In this document: in pieces, positions 46,937 to 59,176 of the stretch | How positions within the stretch are numbered: position 1 is the first letter of the stretch | How the letters are laid out: each line of letters starts with the position of its first letter | Assembly: GCA_020744225.1 (NCBI GenBank) | Contig: JAGMWG010000014.1 | Coordinates: 1,178,001 to 1,242,000, forward strand | Reading direction: 5' to 3' | Length of the DNA stretch: 64,000 nt | Origin: Paraphoma chrysanthemicola | Lineage: Eukaryota > Ascomycota > Dothideomycetes > Pleosporales > Phaeosphaeriaceae | Position numbers and translations under genes: made by a program | The notes under the pieces: model-generated | What the model saw: the letters and a program-made list of their open reading frames with translations, nothing else | Told to the model about the DNA's origin: nothing | Databases searched by the model: none

Positions 46937-49188
46937 CTATCTGACTAGTTCCAACACTTCCTCTAGCTGACTTACAGGAGAAGAGCCCGTCACTGCCGTG
47001 CCGTCTCTTGGTCTCCCGTTATTGGAGCTCATCTTATCGATCATGAGCGTCGCAACCCTGTGATATTCCGGAGCGTGTCGCAGCCAGCCACTGTCTTCTA
47101 AGTGTTCATCGGAAGATGCAGAGGTATCGAAAGCAAGTACATTGGTCGGAACATTGAGTCGCCGTTCCCAAGCAGCGCTCCATATGTTGAGGCTGCTACG
47201 CAAAGCGGAGATTGTAGAGAATGAGTTACAAAGCGACATCGATTGACATAGAATTACTGCTTGGATGGCTTATCGCGAACTAGGATTAGCGTCAAGTTCG
47301 TGGGAGCCGACTCAAGGCTGTACTGACCGACAATTAAGGTTACGAGACAAAGAACAGACATCCCAGCCATGTCTGGCAGCTCGGTAGGGTGTTCATGTTC
47401 AGAACAGAGGAGCTGGACAATATTACGGATCTTGTGCTGCCAAAAAGGCGGACGTCCCAATTCCTGCAGTACTAGTAAAAGTTCGTCCCCTGTAGAAGCC
47501 CTGAAACAGGGCTCAGGACAAGGGAACGTCATGTTCAGTTCTGAGAGCTTCATCCGAGGCGGTGTACCATGGAAAATCGCGTACTGATTATCGAACAGGA
47601 ATATGTAGATATAGGTCCTAGGTCGGCTCTTTAGCCCATCAGTCACTAAGACGCAGTAGGTGACTCACCTAATATATTCCTCATTCAATACGTATCGAGG
47701 CCAGTCGATTATCTTTAAATCCAGATCAAGATCGGTGATGTGGTTAGCCTGGTCAAATCCGAGGTCCCTTGAAGCCTATTGGTTCTATAAGCACAGAACT
47801 GATAAGCATCGTTCTTACAGTCGTACCGTTACCAGGGCCGGAAACAATTCATCTCGAACCCGGTTCTTGGTATCCTGAAGACCTTCCCAATGCTGCACCA
47901 CGCAGACAAGTAGTGCGCTTTGCAGCAATCTTAAAGTGTCCTGCGGATTGCTCTCAAGATCTCCTCCACATGGTCTGTTGAACGTAGACCGAATTTTCAA
48001 CTGCTGAAATACCGTCCATTCTGCGACCTCTAGCCATTTCCTCGCATTCGAGGTGTCTCTTGGGCTATCCGACATGAGACAGCCTGTCAGTGCCATGATG
48101 AGAATCATGAAGCTTGGCGTTTTGTCAAGATCGAAACTAGGTCGATGAATCATGAGACAGTGAGAAGACCATCGGGTCCAGAAGAGCAGAAGATATCTTT
48201 CCAAGTTGAATGGATTGAAAAATTCGATATGCGAGTGATCCTGAATGCATTGTGAGTGCGGGCCAGCTGGCTCCGAGGAGCTAAACAATGGGTATCCTTG
48301 AACAACATTCCAGATGGCTGTGGATTGTGGAAACAATGGGTGAGAGATCCAGGAAGACATTCGCGACAGTTCGACGACGCTTGAGCTATTCAGGCTGGAG
48401 TTTGACTCAAGATTTGAATCGAGCCATGGCATGTTCTGCCAGTCGATCAACGAATCAAAAACATCGCCCTCGACATGGGTCTCGCTAAATTCATCCGGTT
48501 TAGTGTAGTTGAAGACATGATGGAGGCCAGATGATTTTGTGAGTTGTATAATGAACCCGATTTGAACCCGACTTGAATGAGACCCATGAAATTTGTTTTC
48601 GCAAAGCGGACCATAGTCTGATTGATTTTGTGGTTGATTTTGTTTGGTCAGAAGGGCAGGTGGAAGACTGCCGAGTCCGATCGAACCTAATTGGAACTTC
48701 CAGATCTCAACGTCGAATGTACCGCTTCCACGATTGTTGATGCTAGATGCCCGTTCGTAAGAGCAAACGTTAGATTTCGCAGCGCAGTTGCTGCACGGGA
48801 CAGCCTGATCGCAGCGTTGTTTGTCCGCAGCGCAGCGATCGCACGCTCTTCTTCTCCGTCCTGGTGATAGCTGTGCTGGTATGGGCTCTCCAAGGAGCTT
48901 TCGTATTGGACAAGTTCTCCAGTGCTTGCGCAGAGCGTCGCTACATTACTTAGTCAGAAGCGCACAACTGCATCTATTCATGTCAAACTCACCTGCGCTT
49001 GAAATTCGACGCGCAGAAATCACACTTCCACGCCCTCCGAGCCGAGTCTGAGTACAATTAGCCATCAGTTTACGAACGATAAAATTTCGTGTTCCAAGCC
49101 TACGAGTATCGTAATGTCGCTGGAGATGGCCACTGCGTGTGAAGGTCATAGCACAGACAGGGCAAGCGTAACGATCCATCACATTCAT
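46937..49188 (-). CDS. Transcription factor with two C2H2 fingers, a Zn2Cys6 cluster and Fungal_trans domain
   Basis: Six exons (49104-49188, 48993-49047, 47827-48940, 47669-47775, 47328-47626, 46937-47268) give about 663 aa. Finger 1 is C9-x2-C12-x12-H25-x3-H29 and finger 2 is C37-x2-C40-x12-H53-x3-C57, each interrupted by an intron. The Zn2Cys6 cluster follows with Cys 80, 83, 90, 96, 99 and 106 after a run of four Arg. The C-terminal half is the fungal regulatory domain (FFNPFNLERYLLLFWTRW, RPSFDLDKTPSFMILIMALTGC, LRLLQSALLVCVVQHW, HGTPPRMKLSEL). A family with C2H2 plus Zn2Cys6 plus Fungal_trans is known in ascomycetes. The donor at 47827 could be six bases later. It is convergent with the monooxygenase and is a candidate local regulator. 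Confidence 0.85.
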
Positions 49189-50866
49189 TTTGCAGTCGTG
49201 TATCGTGGGGTGCGTAGTGAGGCGGTGAATAGCTGAGTGTGTGGATCTATTGATGTAATACTACTAATCACTTAAATCTCAAGTAGCCCGGTCCGATATC
49301 TTCCCCACAAATCCTGTGAGGTTGTTAGGATCGACAACATTGGGTGGATGACGATAGCTCCGCGAACATGGATATCCTAGCTGTCTGCGGGAGTCAATCC
49401 ACAGTACCACTCGCGAGCATGGGGAATTGCGTTACTACGGACGGACCGTGATTGCGGGGTAACCGATTTTTAGTCTCCGAAGGAAACCTCGGAGCCGCTC
49501 CGTTCCGTTACGCCGCTAACCGTCAGTGCAATGCACTTCCCCATCGCGCACCATTTCTCTCTTTCCTCCTTCATCGTTACCTAGCAAATCTAGAAGCACT
49601 CACAACACAGATGACGTTTGGAAGCTAGATGACACTGACGACAATGGAGATAGCGTGCACGCACCCGCGCTTGACCGACTTTAAGCAGGTGCTGAGCTGG
49701 AATTGGATGAGTAAGAGTCTGGGACTTTGATTTCTTACAAGAGATGAAGCCTTTAACAGCAGAATCAGTTCATATACCATATTGGCACGTGTAGACCCTT
49801 TGCCTTACAGCTGTGTGTATCTAAACTATCGCGTATTAAGTGACACCGAGACAACTGATCCGATTTCTCTAAGATAATGGGAAAAGAGTTCCCTGATCCT
49901 GAAAGTACAGATGTGATGTATTTCCGCTCGACATGGAATATGGACTACGGTCCCCGTGTTCCCATGTCCAGGAGAAGGACGAGCTCGGAAAATGGCCGGG
50001 AACCCTTCTGCGATACGCCCAGAATTTCTATGCTAGATCGCCCTGCGCATCTTCATAGAGTCGGTCATGGTAGTTCGCACTACCAACAATGCTAATTTGG
50101 ACGAGTAATGACCAATAAATGCCGCTATAAACAGGCTTGCAAGGGACATAGGCGTTGCCAACTCTTGTGGAGCTTGGAAAGCCGGAATATCAGCGTTGTA
50201 AGAACATGGTCGTTAGCGCAGCTTCAGCATTGCGACACTCGCTCGTCACATCAAAGGTATTTTCGACTTTCCGACATTGCGAAGGCACTTATCCTTTCTC
50301 GTAACTCCGCTATTTCCGAGTTTCAACGCTCCGCAAACTTTCGTCTTTTGAGTACAGATCAGGATCCTTTCCTTCAATGTAGCCCTGTTGCACAATACAG
50401 CCTGGATCGCTTCCGGGAACCGATCTAGTTAGGATGATGCTATGTGCGTTGCCTGTGGCGGTGGTAATTGATAGTTTGCGGCGGTGGTGTGGCGCGCTTT
50501 CCGCATTCGGCATCGTCGCAGGAATGATGCAACCGCCACGACGGCGCATTTGATCACATCGGAATGATTCATCGCATATCGCTCATTCGATTGGCTTCCA
50601 CAACCGTCAACCGCGTCTAGATTGCTGTCAATCAAGCTCTTCTTTGCGCGTGGCACAGTCGTGGCTTAGCAGTTCCAAGGTTTCCTCGCACGTCATTCGC
50701 CAAGCTAAGCCGGATACGCTTGCCGAATCTTGGAACGCGACGCACAAGCTCTTGCCACGCCTAGATAAGGCGGACCGACCGCCTCACTTCCCGTGCTTGT
50801 CTCACCAACAACCCCAAGTACTCTCTGTACTTCCTCCCGCTACTTCATTCACCACCACCACAATCG
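49189..50866. other. Divergent intergenic region, regulator (-) and exchanger (+)
   Basis: About 1.7 kb with no supported gene. CT-rich and (CCA)-rich tract at 50780-50866 looks like the exchanger's 5' UTR. Confidence 0.55.
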
Positions 50867-53237
50867 ATGGGAGACGCCGACGAACCCTCTATACGCAGCG
50901 TCAAGTCTAAGGCAACTTGGCTTGGCTTGGGTCGACGCGACAAAGATCCCAATCCAGCCCTCCCCACCCATCACCCCCACACCTCCACTCATGGCGCAGA
51001 TGCGAGCAACCCTAATAACGAGAAACGCGACGCCGATGATGCCACAGCCAACGGCCATGGCCTCGTCGATAGCCCTAGGTCTGTCGCGCTGCCAGTCAAT
51101 ACCGCGTCTGCGGGAGAGACGACTTCCGCCATAGGAGCTGAGAAGCGTCCGCTCTGGTCGCCTTCGCGCATCAAAGACGGATCGTTACGATTTCTCAACC
51201 ACACCAAGAATGCTCTTACGCATAGCTACATCAACATCATGTTGGTATTTGTGCCCATTGGTATCGCGGCCAAGTTAGCCCATTTGAAACCCGAGATTGT
51301 CTTCTCCATGAACGCCATTGCCATCATCCCACTCGCCGGTCTCTTGGCGCATGCGACCGAAGTTGTTGCTGCACGTGTCGGAGATGCGCTTGGTGCATTA
51401 CTCAATGTTTCATTCGGAAACGCGGTCGAATTGATTCTATTCATTATTCTGCTGGCCTCCGGCCAAATCGAAGTCGTGCAGGCTTCGCTGCTTGGCTCCA
51501 TCTTGGCCAACCTCTTGTTAATCCTGGGCATGGCATTCCTCTTGGGAGGCTTGAAGTACCAAGAGCAAGTAAGTTTAAGATACTCATCTAACCAAATATG
51601 CATCTACTAATGCTTGTTAGGTATACAACAATACCGCGACACAAATGAGCGGTGTCATGCTTGCCCTGGCTGTCATGAGCTTGTTGCTCCCCACAGCCTT
51701 TCACTCCGCTTTCAACGACAACGCTATTGCCGATCACGAGACGCTCGTAGTTAGCCGCATCACCAGTATCATCCTGCTTCTCGTTTATGGCCTGTATTTG
51801 CTCTTCCAGCTCAAGAGTCATAGATACTTGTATGCCAGTACGCCGCAACATATCATTGACGAGGAATCTCACCCTGGTGTACTCGCGGATGTCTTTGATT
51901 CATCAAGCTCCAGCAGCTCGTCCAGTTCAAGCAGTAGCGACAGCGAGAATTCGTCCAATTCGTCGAATGGGACAATGAAGAAGAAGGCAAAGCGCATGGT
52001 CAAGAGGTTGCGTCGCAAGTCGAGCTCCAGTTCCAAGGAGGGCCATACCATCTCCAGTGTTGGCTCGCCATCTGCTGAACTTCACAACAGCCCTTTCGAG
52101 ACCGAACGCAATGGTAGTGTGGCCCCGGGTGCACTGGAAGTACCGCATGCATCCCGCCAACAATCTGTTTCGCCCGTCATGAGTGGCGACGAGGCCGATG
52201 ACGACCAGTATGCTCCCAGGGCTCGCGACTTCGAGATTGCTTCCTTCTCCTCGGTGCCGCACACGAAGCGCGAAAGGCGCAAGCACAAGCACGAGAGCAA
52301 GAAACACAAGAATCGCGACACGAGGAATCGCAATAGGCCAGAATTGGCTACATCAGCTGAGGAGAAGCCCAAGGTCGCATTCGCAGAGCAGATGCCTCCA
52401 AGTGACATGACTCCAACAAGCTCGAAGAAGCCCTACCGACCCGCTCTTCCCTCACTGCTATCCAACAACGTGTTCTCCAACCCGCAGAATGCTGCACCGA
52501 CCGGCCCTGTTCCCAATATCCGCATTGCAGCTCGTACACCTCTACGCCGCGCCAAATCACTACCAGAGCGTATGAATCGTGAGCAGTCCAATACTAGCAC
52601 GGCCAACCAGCCAGCTGTATCTCCGCAGGCCGCTATGGCGATTGGTACCGATGACGATGACCGCGACGACGATTCTCCCGAGATGTCCATCAAAGCCGCC
52701 ATCTTCATGCTTCTCATCAGCACCGGTCTCGTCGCCGTTTGCGCTGACTTCATGAGCGAGGCTATTGAGCCTATGGTCGAAACTTCTGGTATCAGCCAAG
52801 CTTTTATCGGACTGATCATCATTCCCATCGTCGGTAATGCGGCTGAGCACGTCACTGCTGTCGTTGTGGCGATGAAGAACAAAATGGATCTGGCCATCGG
52901 TATCGCTGTTGGTTCGTCCATTCAGATCGCATTGTTCATCACACCGGTCATCGTTATTCTTGGCTGGATCATGAATAAAGACATGACGCTTTACTTCAAT
53001 ATCTTCGAGACAGTGGCATTGTTTGTCACTGTGCTTGTCGTCAACTTCTTGGTCTTGGACGGAAGAAGTAACTACCTCGAAGGTAGTCTCCTCATTGCTG
53101 CCTACATAATTATCGCCGTGGTCAGTTACTACTATCCCGATGGCTGCGACGCCAGTGCAATCGGCGGTAGGATCTGCGGATCAAACACTGTCTCCCATGG
53201 TGTAACTCATATGGTAAAGAGGATGATCGCAATGTAA
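50867..53237 (+). CDS. Vacuolar Ca2+/H+ exchanger (CaCA family, Vcx1-like)
   Basis: Two exons, 50867-51568 and 51621-53237, joined by a 52-nt intron (donor GTAAGT, branch CTAAT, acceptor TTGTTAG), give about 772 aa. Eleven or so membrane segments form two blocks, each with the CaCA acidic helix motif: FGNAVELI in block 1 and VGNAAEHVTA in block 2. They are split by a large hydrophilic loop (about residues 330-590) with a 13-Ser run, a Lys/Arg cluster and many Ser/Pro. Known Vcx1 is about 410 aa with a short acidic loop, so this is one of the long fungal forms. It should pump cytosolic Ca2+ into the vacuole in exchange for protons. The Ser/acid loop suggests phosphorylation or calcineurin-linked control, which is inference. 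Confidence 0.9.
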
Positions 53238-53500
53238 CGAAGATGATACCCCAGTGCTCCAATGGGTCCTGGGTGATCATCTTCGGGTGGACGAGTGCAT
53301 GGTTCGAGGGTATGTGACGAGCGGTCAACATTTGGTTTGTATGGTCTTGCTAGCCTCAGATGTAGAGAGGGTGGAGGCTTTGATTTGCAACACAATTCCT
53401 GTCTTTTCCGATAGTTTGACACTCATTCTTCAAATTGAATGCCTACGTGGCTCACAAGCCTCGCATAATGCTCGCTTCAACTTTGCCTCTATCCCCCACT

Positions 53501-55007
53501 TCACTCATCCGCAATCTTCACCACTACCTTTGTGCTTCCTTTCGCCCCACTCTTCTGCACTTCCCATGCCTTCAAGATTCCCTCAATCCCCTCTCCTTCC
53601 ACCGAGTACGCACTGGGCTTGATTATCTCTAGCTCCAACAGCTTGAACAACACCGGAATGACCTTCTTCAACAGGGCATTGAGTTCGGGAGCGATCGGCT
53701 GCCCGATCGGTCCCAGCTGGATTCCCCCAGCGGTAGTGCTAGCTAGCTCTGGTAGCGCTCCCCAACCTGTCGTGGCATAGCGTCTCGGTCCTGGTGTCGT
53801 ATCCTGAAGCGCGGTGTACACAGCCGTGAGCACATCATTGTTTGCACTCACCGCATCAAAAGCATACGCCAACTTCCCGTCAGTGACGCGCTTGACTTCT
53901 TCTACAATCGCATCCGTACTCTGCTTATAATCAATCGTGGCACTCGCGCCTACATTCTTCAACAACTACACGTAGTAATCAGCGACGTCCTCACTCAGCA
54001 AGTTATCACCTTGTATATTCGGATTTTACATACCTCTGAGGACCCCGCACTCCCCGTCGCAACAACCTTAAACCCAGCAATCTTCAACAACTGCACGCCA
54101 GCTTGCCCCACGCTCCCTGCGCCACCAAAGACCAGCGCCCATTCATCTCGCGCTCCGGCAGCAGGGAGATTGGCAGGGTCGGGAAGCGGGATGGCCAAGT
54201 GCTCGAAGATCCCAACTGCGGCAGTAAAGAGAGCGGTACCGATGGATGCGGCGGCGGGGAGGGAGAGGGTAGATGGGAGTGGAATGCAGATGGTGCTGTC
54301 GAAGAGGTGGGATTCGGACCATGCTGTATAGCCCTATGAGAAAGGAGAAAGTGTTAGATGCTTTGCGTCGGGTTTCGAAGAAATCGCGATGGTAGAAAAA
54401 CTAAATCATGCCGAATTTCTAGGCCCGTTCTCTTGGTGTGCTATTGGAAGTGATGGGCGGTTGGGAAATAATACTGGAATCACGCGGAGGTGCCAACCCA
54501 AGCTTTGAAGGAAAGGAAGTGAAAAGGTACCTTTTGTCCCACGCGTGTACAGCCAAATACATAATCGCCGACTTTGAATTCGTGGCCGAGTGCGGAAACG
54601 GGATTTGGGCCGAGCTGCGTGATGACGCCGGCGGAGTCGCAACCTGGTGTGAAGGGCCAAGAGTCGACCATGGCGCCCGTGGATGCTGTGATTTCGTCTC
54701 TGGGAGGAGGTTAGATCTTGTGCTGAGGGTGTGGAGAGTAGGAAGCGATGGTGGACGTGATGATCGTTTCGAGGCTGAGGATGCGATTCCGATGGGTTGT
54801 TGCTTCATTGCAAAGGCAGAAGTAATAATATACATAGTTGAACAATAGTGAATTTTTTTTCAAGGAACGAAGAAGAGTTGCATACACAGGATTGATCGCA
54901 GTATACAGTGTCTTCACAAGGACTTGTCCCTCGCCAGGAGAAGGAGTGGGAATGTCTGATGTGACTTGTGGCGCCGCGCCAGGTTGAGCGATGGTGATGG
55001 CCTTCAT
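53501..55007 (-). CDS. Zinc-type alcohol dehydrogenase/enoyl reductase-like protein
   Basis: Four exons (54886-55007, 54531-54699, 54034-54333, 53501-53965) give about 351 aa. MKAITIAQPGAAP, then the spliced TAINPVDEITAS, is the GroES-like N-terminus of the medium-chain dehydrogenase superfamily. PGCDSAGVITQLG and KVGDYVFG follow. AASIGTALFTAA leads to the Rossmann turn VFGGAGSVGQAGVQLLKIAG (glycine motif GxGxxG variant). IDYKQ and FDAVS are conserved later parts. Structural-zinc cysteines are absent, as in toxD/trans-enoyl-reductase-like members. Donor of intron 1 is set at GTATGC because it restores NPVD. A CE4 gene lies upstream in the same direction. Such proteins reduce C=C or C=O with NADPH; the substrate is unknown. 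Confidence 0.86.
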
Positions 55008-55776
55008 GATCGTCCGGAATATGGTTCTGCAATATACGCTATCAAGATGCGACAACAATGCCGCCTAGGTTATGGCTTTGGGTCTGCGACAACGTTCGAA
55101 GTAGAGTTGAGTATGGTACCTACTCTCACGGACCCTGTTACTCTTATACTGCGCGTCTATGCAACCCCATCTTCAGCTCGCAAAACCATTCCTATCATCC
55201 TCTTTCAAGACGCTGCATGCCAAGAATATTACACTTGCTCTATGCAGCGCAGTCCAAGCCAAGTGCAGCGCAACAACGCTATTTGTAAGCTGCAGCTGCG
55301 CTTTAGTGTACGCCTTCTTGAGGCGCTGCGAGAAGCTGATTGGTCGCCGACCGAGAGGAAATGTCAGCAATGCGACGAACGCGAAAGACGAGGAGATGCA
55401 TGTAGTGTGTGGTGACGTGATGTACACAACTGTGGCTTGAGGCTGGTGGGTGATGACTGTGCACGAGGTGGTTTTCCGTTACGCGAGGTTTTCCGCTTGA
55501 TGCTATTTCCGATTCGAGGCTGTACGTTTTCCGAACACGTCCATCACGATCGGACGTCGGAGCTGCCAAGTCTGCGATATCAGGATTGTGAATGGGTGTT
55601 ATTATACAATCACTTCGACTTTTAATGGACGACTAAATGTGAGATACACGAAAGTCCGGAAAAGCCGCAAGTTGCGTCAACACTGTTACATTTGTCAGGC
55701 CCTTCCATAACATCAGTCAAGCTAAGCATAGAGATCCCAGTTCCAGCTTCAAGCCTCCATGCCCTCGGTACCTCAA
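55008..55776. other. Intergenic, no gene seen
   Basis: Promoter of the dehydrogenase gene and 3' flank of the deacetylase gene. No gene on either strand. Confidence 0.6.
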
Positions 55777-56908
55777 CTAACAAGATGACTGGCCATTCGA
55801 CGTGCCGTTCTTGTATGCAGCCGTCGTATCGCCCAAGCACTCCGCTATGACAATGTCAGCGCGATCCAGTAACCAAAAGATCCAGTTCTCGGACTCACCG
55901 ACGGTCACCAGCTTCAGGTTGTTGTTCTTTGCCCAATTGATCAACCATGGCGTCAACGTGTCCACAGTGCTTGCATACGTCTCATGCATGAGCGGAATAT
56001 GTCCGTTTCCACCTGCACCGGCCTGAGTGAACTTCTGCTGGCTCTGCTGTGGCGTCTGGTTATTCCAGTCACCGCTGTCAACGTCATTAGTGATGACGCG
56101 GTAGCCAAGGGTCTTCATGGTCGAGAGAACACTCCCGCCGGTGGCGAGGTATGGCGGACGCATGTATGTGGGCTTTACGCCAATGATGTTGACGAGGGCT
56201 TGCTCCAGACGCGTCATTTGGCTGGTCAGGTCGGCCGTGGACAAGGAGCCGAAGTTCTAAGGTCGGTGAGTCAAACAATGGGGCTTGAAGGACGGCCTTA
56301 GCATACCTGCGGGTGAGACCAGCTGTGCGATGCGATTTGATGGCCGGCTTTATAGGCGTTCTGGAGCGCAGTCCTTTGTCCATAGATGCAGCCTGTATGT
56401 GTCAGTGGACTGATTGCGAGCCGGGAGTATGCACCAGTGGACGATGGTTGCCAGTTATCTTCGGAGAATCATACCATAAAGAGTCCCTAGATACAGCCAT
56501 TGATGTTAGCGTGTATCTCACGAAGGAGTAGTGCGAGCAGATTGTACCAGTCACAAAGAATGTGCCCTTTGCACCGCCAGCTGTCAGGGTATCGACCAGC
56601 TTTTGGGTATACTGATATGGCCCGTCATCGTATGCGAGAGCGAGCTGACCAGGAGCCGCGCATTTGGTGATGACCTGATGGGTTGTCAGTCTTTGCCTTA
56701 CGCCCCAATCCACATCAACGTCCGCTTTGAGGTCAAATTGGGCAACCTTGGGGTCGTTCGACTAAATTCACATGACCTATTCGTTCCAGGAATATCATAC
56801 CTGGCCAGCAGCTGGACCTGATTGTCTCATCACCAACAGAGGATCAGGAATTGGCTTTGCCATAGCGACCGCCGCCAACGCAGCTACTACAAGTGTCTTG
56901 ATGCCCAT
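55777..56908 (-). CDS. Secreted polysaccharide deacetylase, CE4 family
   Basis: Six exons (56801-56908, 56548-56674, 56475-56486, 56307-56392, 55899-56256, 55777-55844) give 252 aa. MGIKTLVVAALAAVAMA is a signal peptide. The NodB motifs occur in order: AYDDGP (residues 50-55), HSWSHP (His-x-x-x-His), RPPYLATGG, DSGDWNNQ and LMHE. Exon 3 is only 12 nt long; with it the product reads VTGTLYGCIYG, as in homologues. The last intron (54 nt) has no stop and is a multiple of three. The spliced end ECLGDTTAAYKNG matches the family. It is secreted and should remove N- or O-acetyl groups from chitin or xylan. The first motif has Ala-Tyr instead of the usual Thr-Phe before DDGP. Confidence 0.9.
55845..55898 (-). 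other. 54-nt intron, 3n length, no in-frame stop
   Basis: Donor GTGAGT, branch GCTGAC, acceptor GTCATAG. Retention would add 18 residues between VTV and ECLGD. Confidence 0.85.
56475..56486 (-). other. 12-nt microexon of the CE4 gene
   Basis: Flanked by acceptor GTATCTAG (branch GCTAAC) and donor GTATGA. It supplies parts of the residues Gly-Thr-Leu-Tyr-Gly that are conserved in CE4 proteins. Confidence 0.8.
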
Positions 56909-57575
56909 ATTGTTCGTCACGGCTGTTGTGGTCTTGACCTGATGCTTCTGGATGCAATGCTGGAATACGGTTGCGTTGCCCTTATATGTGCGTATTTGAC
57001 TCGCATGACACGCTGGTAATAATGATCCAGAAACGCTTAGAGGCTCTTGGCTAGTTTATGATAAACGATAATGTTTAACCGGGGTACGGGGCACGGCAAA
57101 TTGCAAGAACGTGGAGCTTCTCGTGGGGCAAAAGTTACAACGTTTTGTGGAGGGGATCATTCTATGAGCACCATGCACAAGACCGCAAGTTTGCTTGTCG
57201 GACCACAGCTTTTAGTCCTGCACGCCGTGAGTTTCGGTGCTTTGTGAAAAAGTATGGTTGACCTTGAAACACGCGAGTCATGTTCTAGGGGAAAAAATGC
57301 CCCTTCATCCGAGCCTCATCATGCTTGCCACAGCATGGGAACCGCCGGCTAAATACGCGAAAGTCCGGGGAAGCTTGGCATTAACTCTTGAAAGACGCGC
57401 GTGACGTCTCACAGTACCGAGAAGTCTCCCGTTCTGCTGAAAGGGCGTTATGGCAGCGCAATACTCTTTCGTATCGTCATCATGCATGGCTACTCAGACG
57501 CGATCAGATTGCTCCGACATGGAAGTGGGGATAAAAAGGTGCGCTGTCGGGTCAGTATATATACTCCGTTGTGTC
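56909..57575. other. Intergenic, no gene seen
   Basis: Promoter of CE4 and 3' flank of the Zn2Cys6 regulator, both minus-strand. Confidence 0.6.
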
Positions 57576-59176
57576 TTATGTGATGTTGTCGAAATTGAAA
57601 TCAGCTTGGTCCCACGAGGAAGAGTCGTGCTTGAAGCCGATGTCTATAATTTCAGGGGGATCTGAAATTGAACATCTGTTTCCGTTCTGCACCATAGCAA
57701 TAGGGTTGAGCCGCGTAAAGAGTGGAGACGAAGGTATGAGCAGCGAGAGATTGCTACGGCCGGCTTGCTCCCACGGTGATCTGTATACACCATTCACCGC
57801 CGATTTCACAACCCGAGCAAGCTTTCGTCCTTCTGGAGTGTTGAGGCCTCCTAAAGCTTGCCAAGCCATTTGCGTCGCGACGAATGCGATCGTGTTGGAT
57901 TCGGCGCCGCCCTGTCGCTGCTCGTACTCCTTGAGCTCCAAACAGGTCGCAATGTTCATAGCGGCGGTATTGCGCAAATCGATGTTGATCGGCGATGGAG
58001 ATAGATAATCTTTGATTTGTATGATGCATATGTGTACCAGGTGGTATAGAACATACGCAGTCGCCGAGATATGGTTTGCGATAGCAAGCTCTTTCGCTAG
58101 TGGTGACTGTCTCTGGCCGACGCCCAATTCAGTGGCGTTAAGGTCTTGCCATTGAGTATACAGCGAGTTGAGCTGCTCGATGATACGGTCTGTCTTCGAC
58201 AAGAGTGGTTCTTTTACGTCCTGGATCATTTCAGATTCTGACCTGGAAGTGCATTCACTCATCAATTCGGTACACTCCGCCAGAACCGCAAAGAGCTCGT
58301 GGTGCAACATCCCCATACCACTAGTTTGGACAGCCGGTGCACGTTTCCATTCTTCCCTCGCATATATAGATGTCCTTGATTCTGCGAGAGCGCCAATAAT
58401 GGAGACAACTCGAAGGCCGCGGAAGATGATGGCTGTTTCTCCAGTGGAGTCCTTCGGAGGCCCTCTCAAGGCCATTAAAGCTTCTATGCCCCTCTGGTGC
58501 TTTAAAAAGTTCGCCGGTCCGGTCGGCAAGAAGATCTCCAGGAGCATGCACGTCAAAGCGGTAAGAATAGTTGTGTTGGTCCTTTGTCGAATTGGGTCAC
58601 CAAGAGCCACATTCAGTTGACGCAGAACCTCCCCGTACTGGTCATACCCTTTCGCGATAACTCGACTTTGGCGATGCTGAGTCCCGAAGAAGGTCACTGA
58701 AAGACTCAGAATAGCGTTACGGAGTAAAGCGAGTGCTGGATCTCGGTCGAACGTGGATGCATTCCTCTGCAAGTCAATCATGTTACAAGCAACCTCCACC
58801 CCTCCGCCTCTTAGCAGGTTCTTGCGAGTGTAGGCTAGACATATGTCTTCCTCGAAGGCGGCAAGAGACATTGCCACCGGAGAGCTTGGTATTACGACCA
58901 GGGCTTGTGTTGACGGCCGAGAAGTGAAGTGTTTGTCCTCATGTATCCAAGTAGCCTCTTTGGGCCCGTCGCATGAGAGGCCGCGTTTCTTGCATCGCAG
59001 GCATATTGGGCGTGCTTCATCTGCTTCAAGTCAGAACATCAGACTCGGACTAGATTCCGCTTTCTAGGCTTCAACAGCAACCGCCGGGAGGTCTCGAGAT
59101 GTCTACACTGACCGCACTTGACTTTACGGCGCCGACAATTGGTGCAGCCTCTTGAACGTCCGCCTCTGCTCACCAT
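57576..59176 (-). CDS. Zn2Cys6 transcription factor
   Basis: Two exons, 59113-59176 and 57576-59020, separated by a 92-nt intron that splits the zinc cluster after the third Cys (donor GTCAGT, acceptor GAAGCAG), give about 502 aa. The cluster has Cys 11, 14, 21, 28, 31 and 38 in the N-terminal GRSRGCTNCRRRKVKCDEA form. The rest is a helical fungal regulatory region of the kind that follows this N-terminal cluster type (DLQRNASTFDRDPALALLRNA split, LPTGPANFLKHQRGIEALM, WQALGGLNTPEGRKLARVVK). It is divergent from the Cys-rich TM protein gene at 60744. Its target genes are unknown; CE4 and the oxidase at 62432 are near but nothing links them. Confidence 0.87.
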
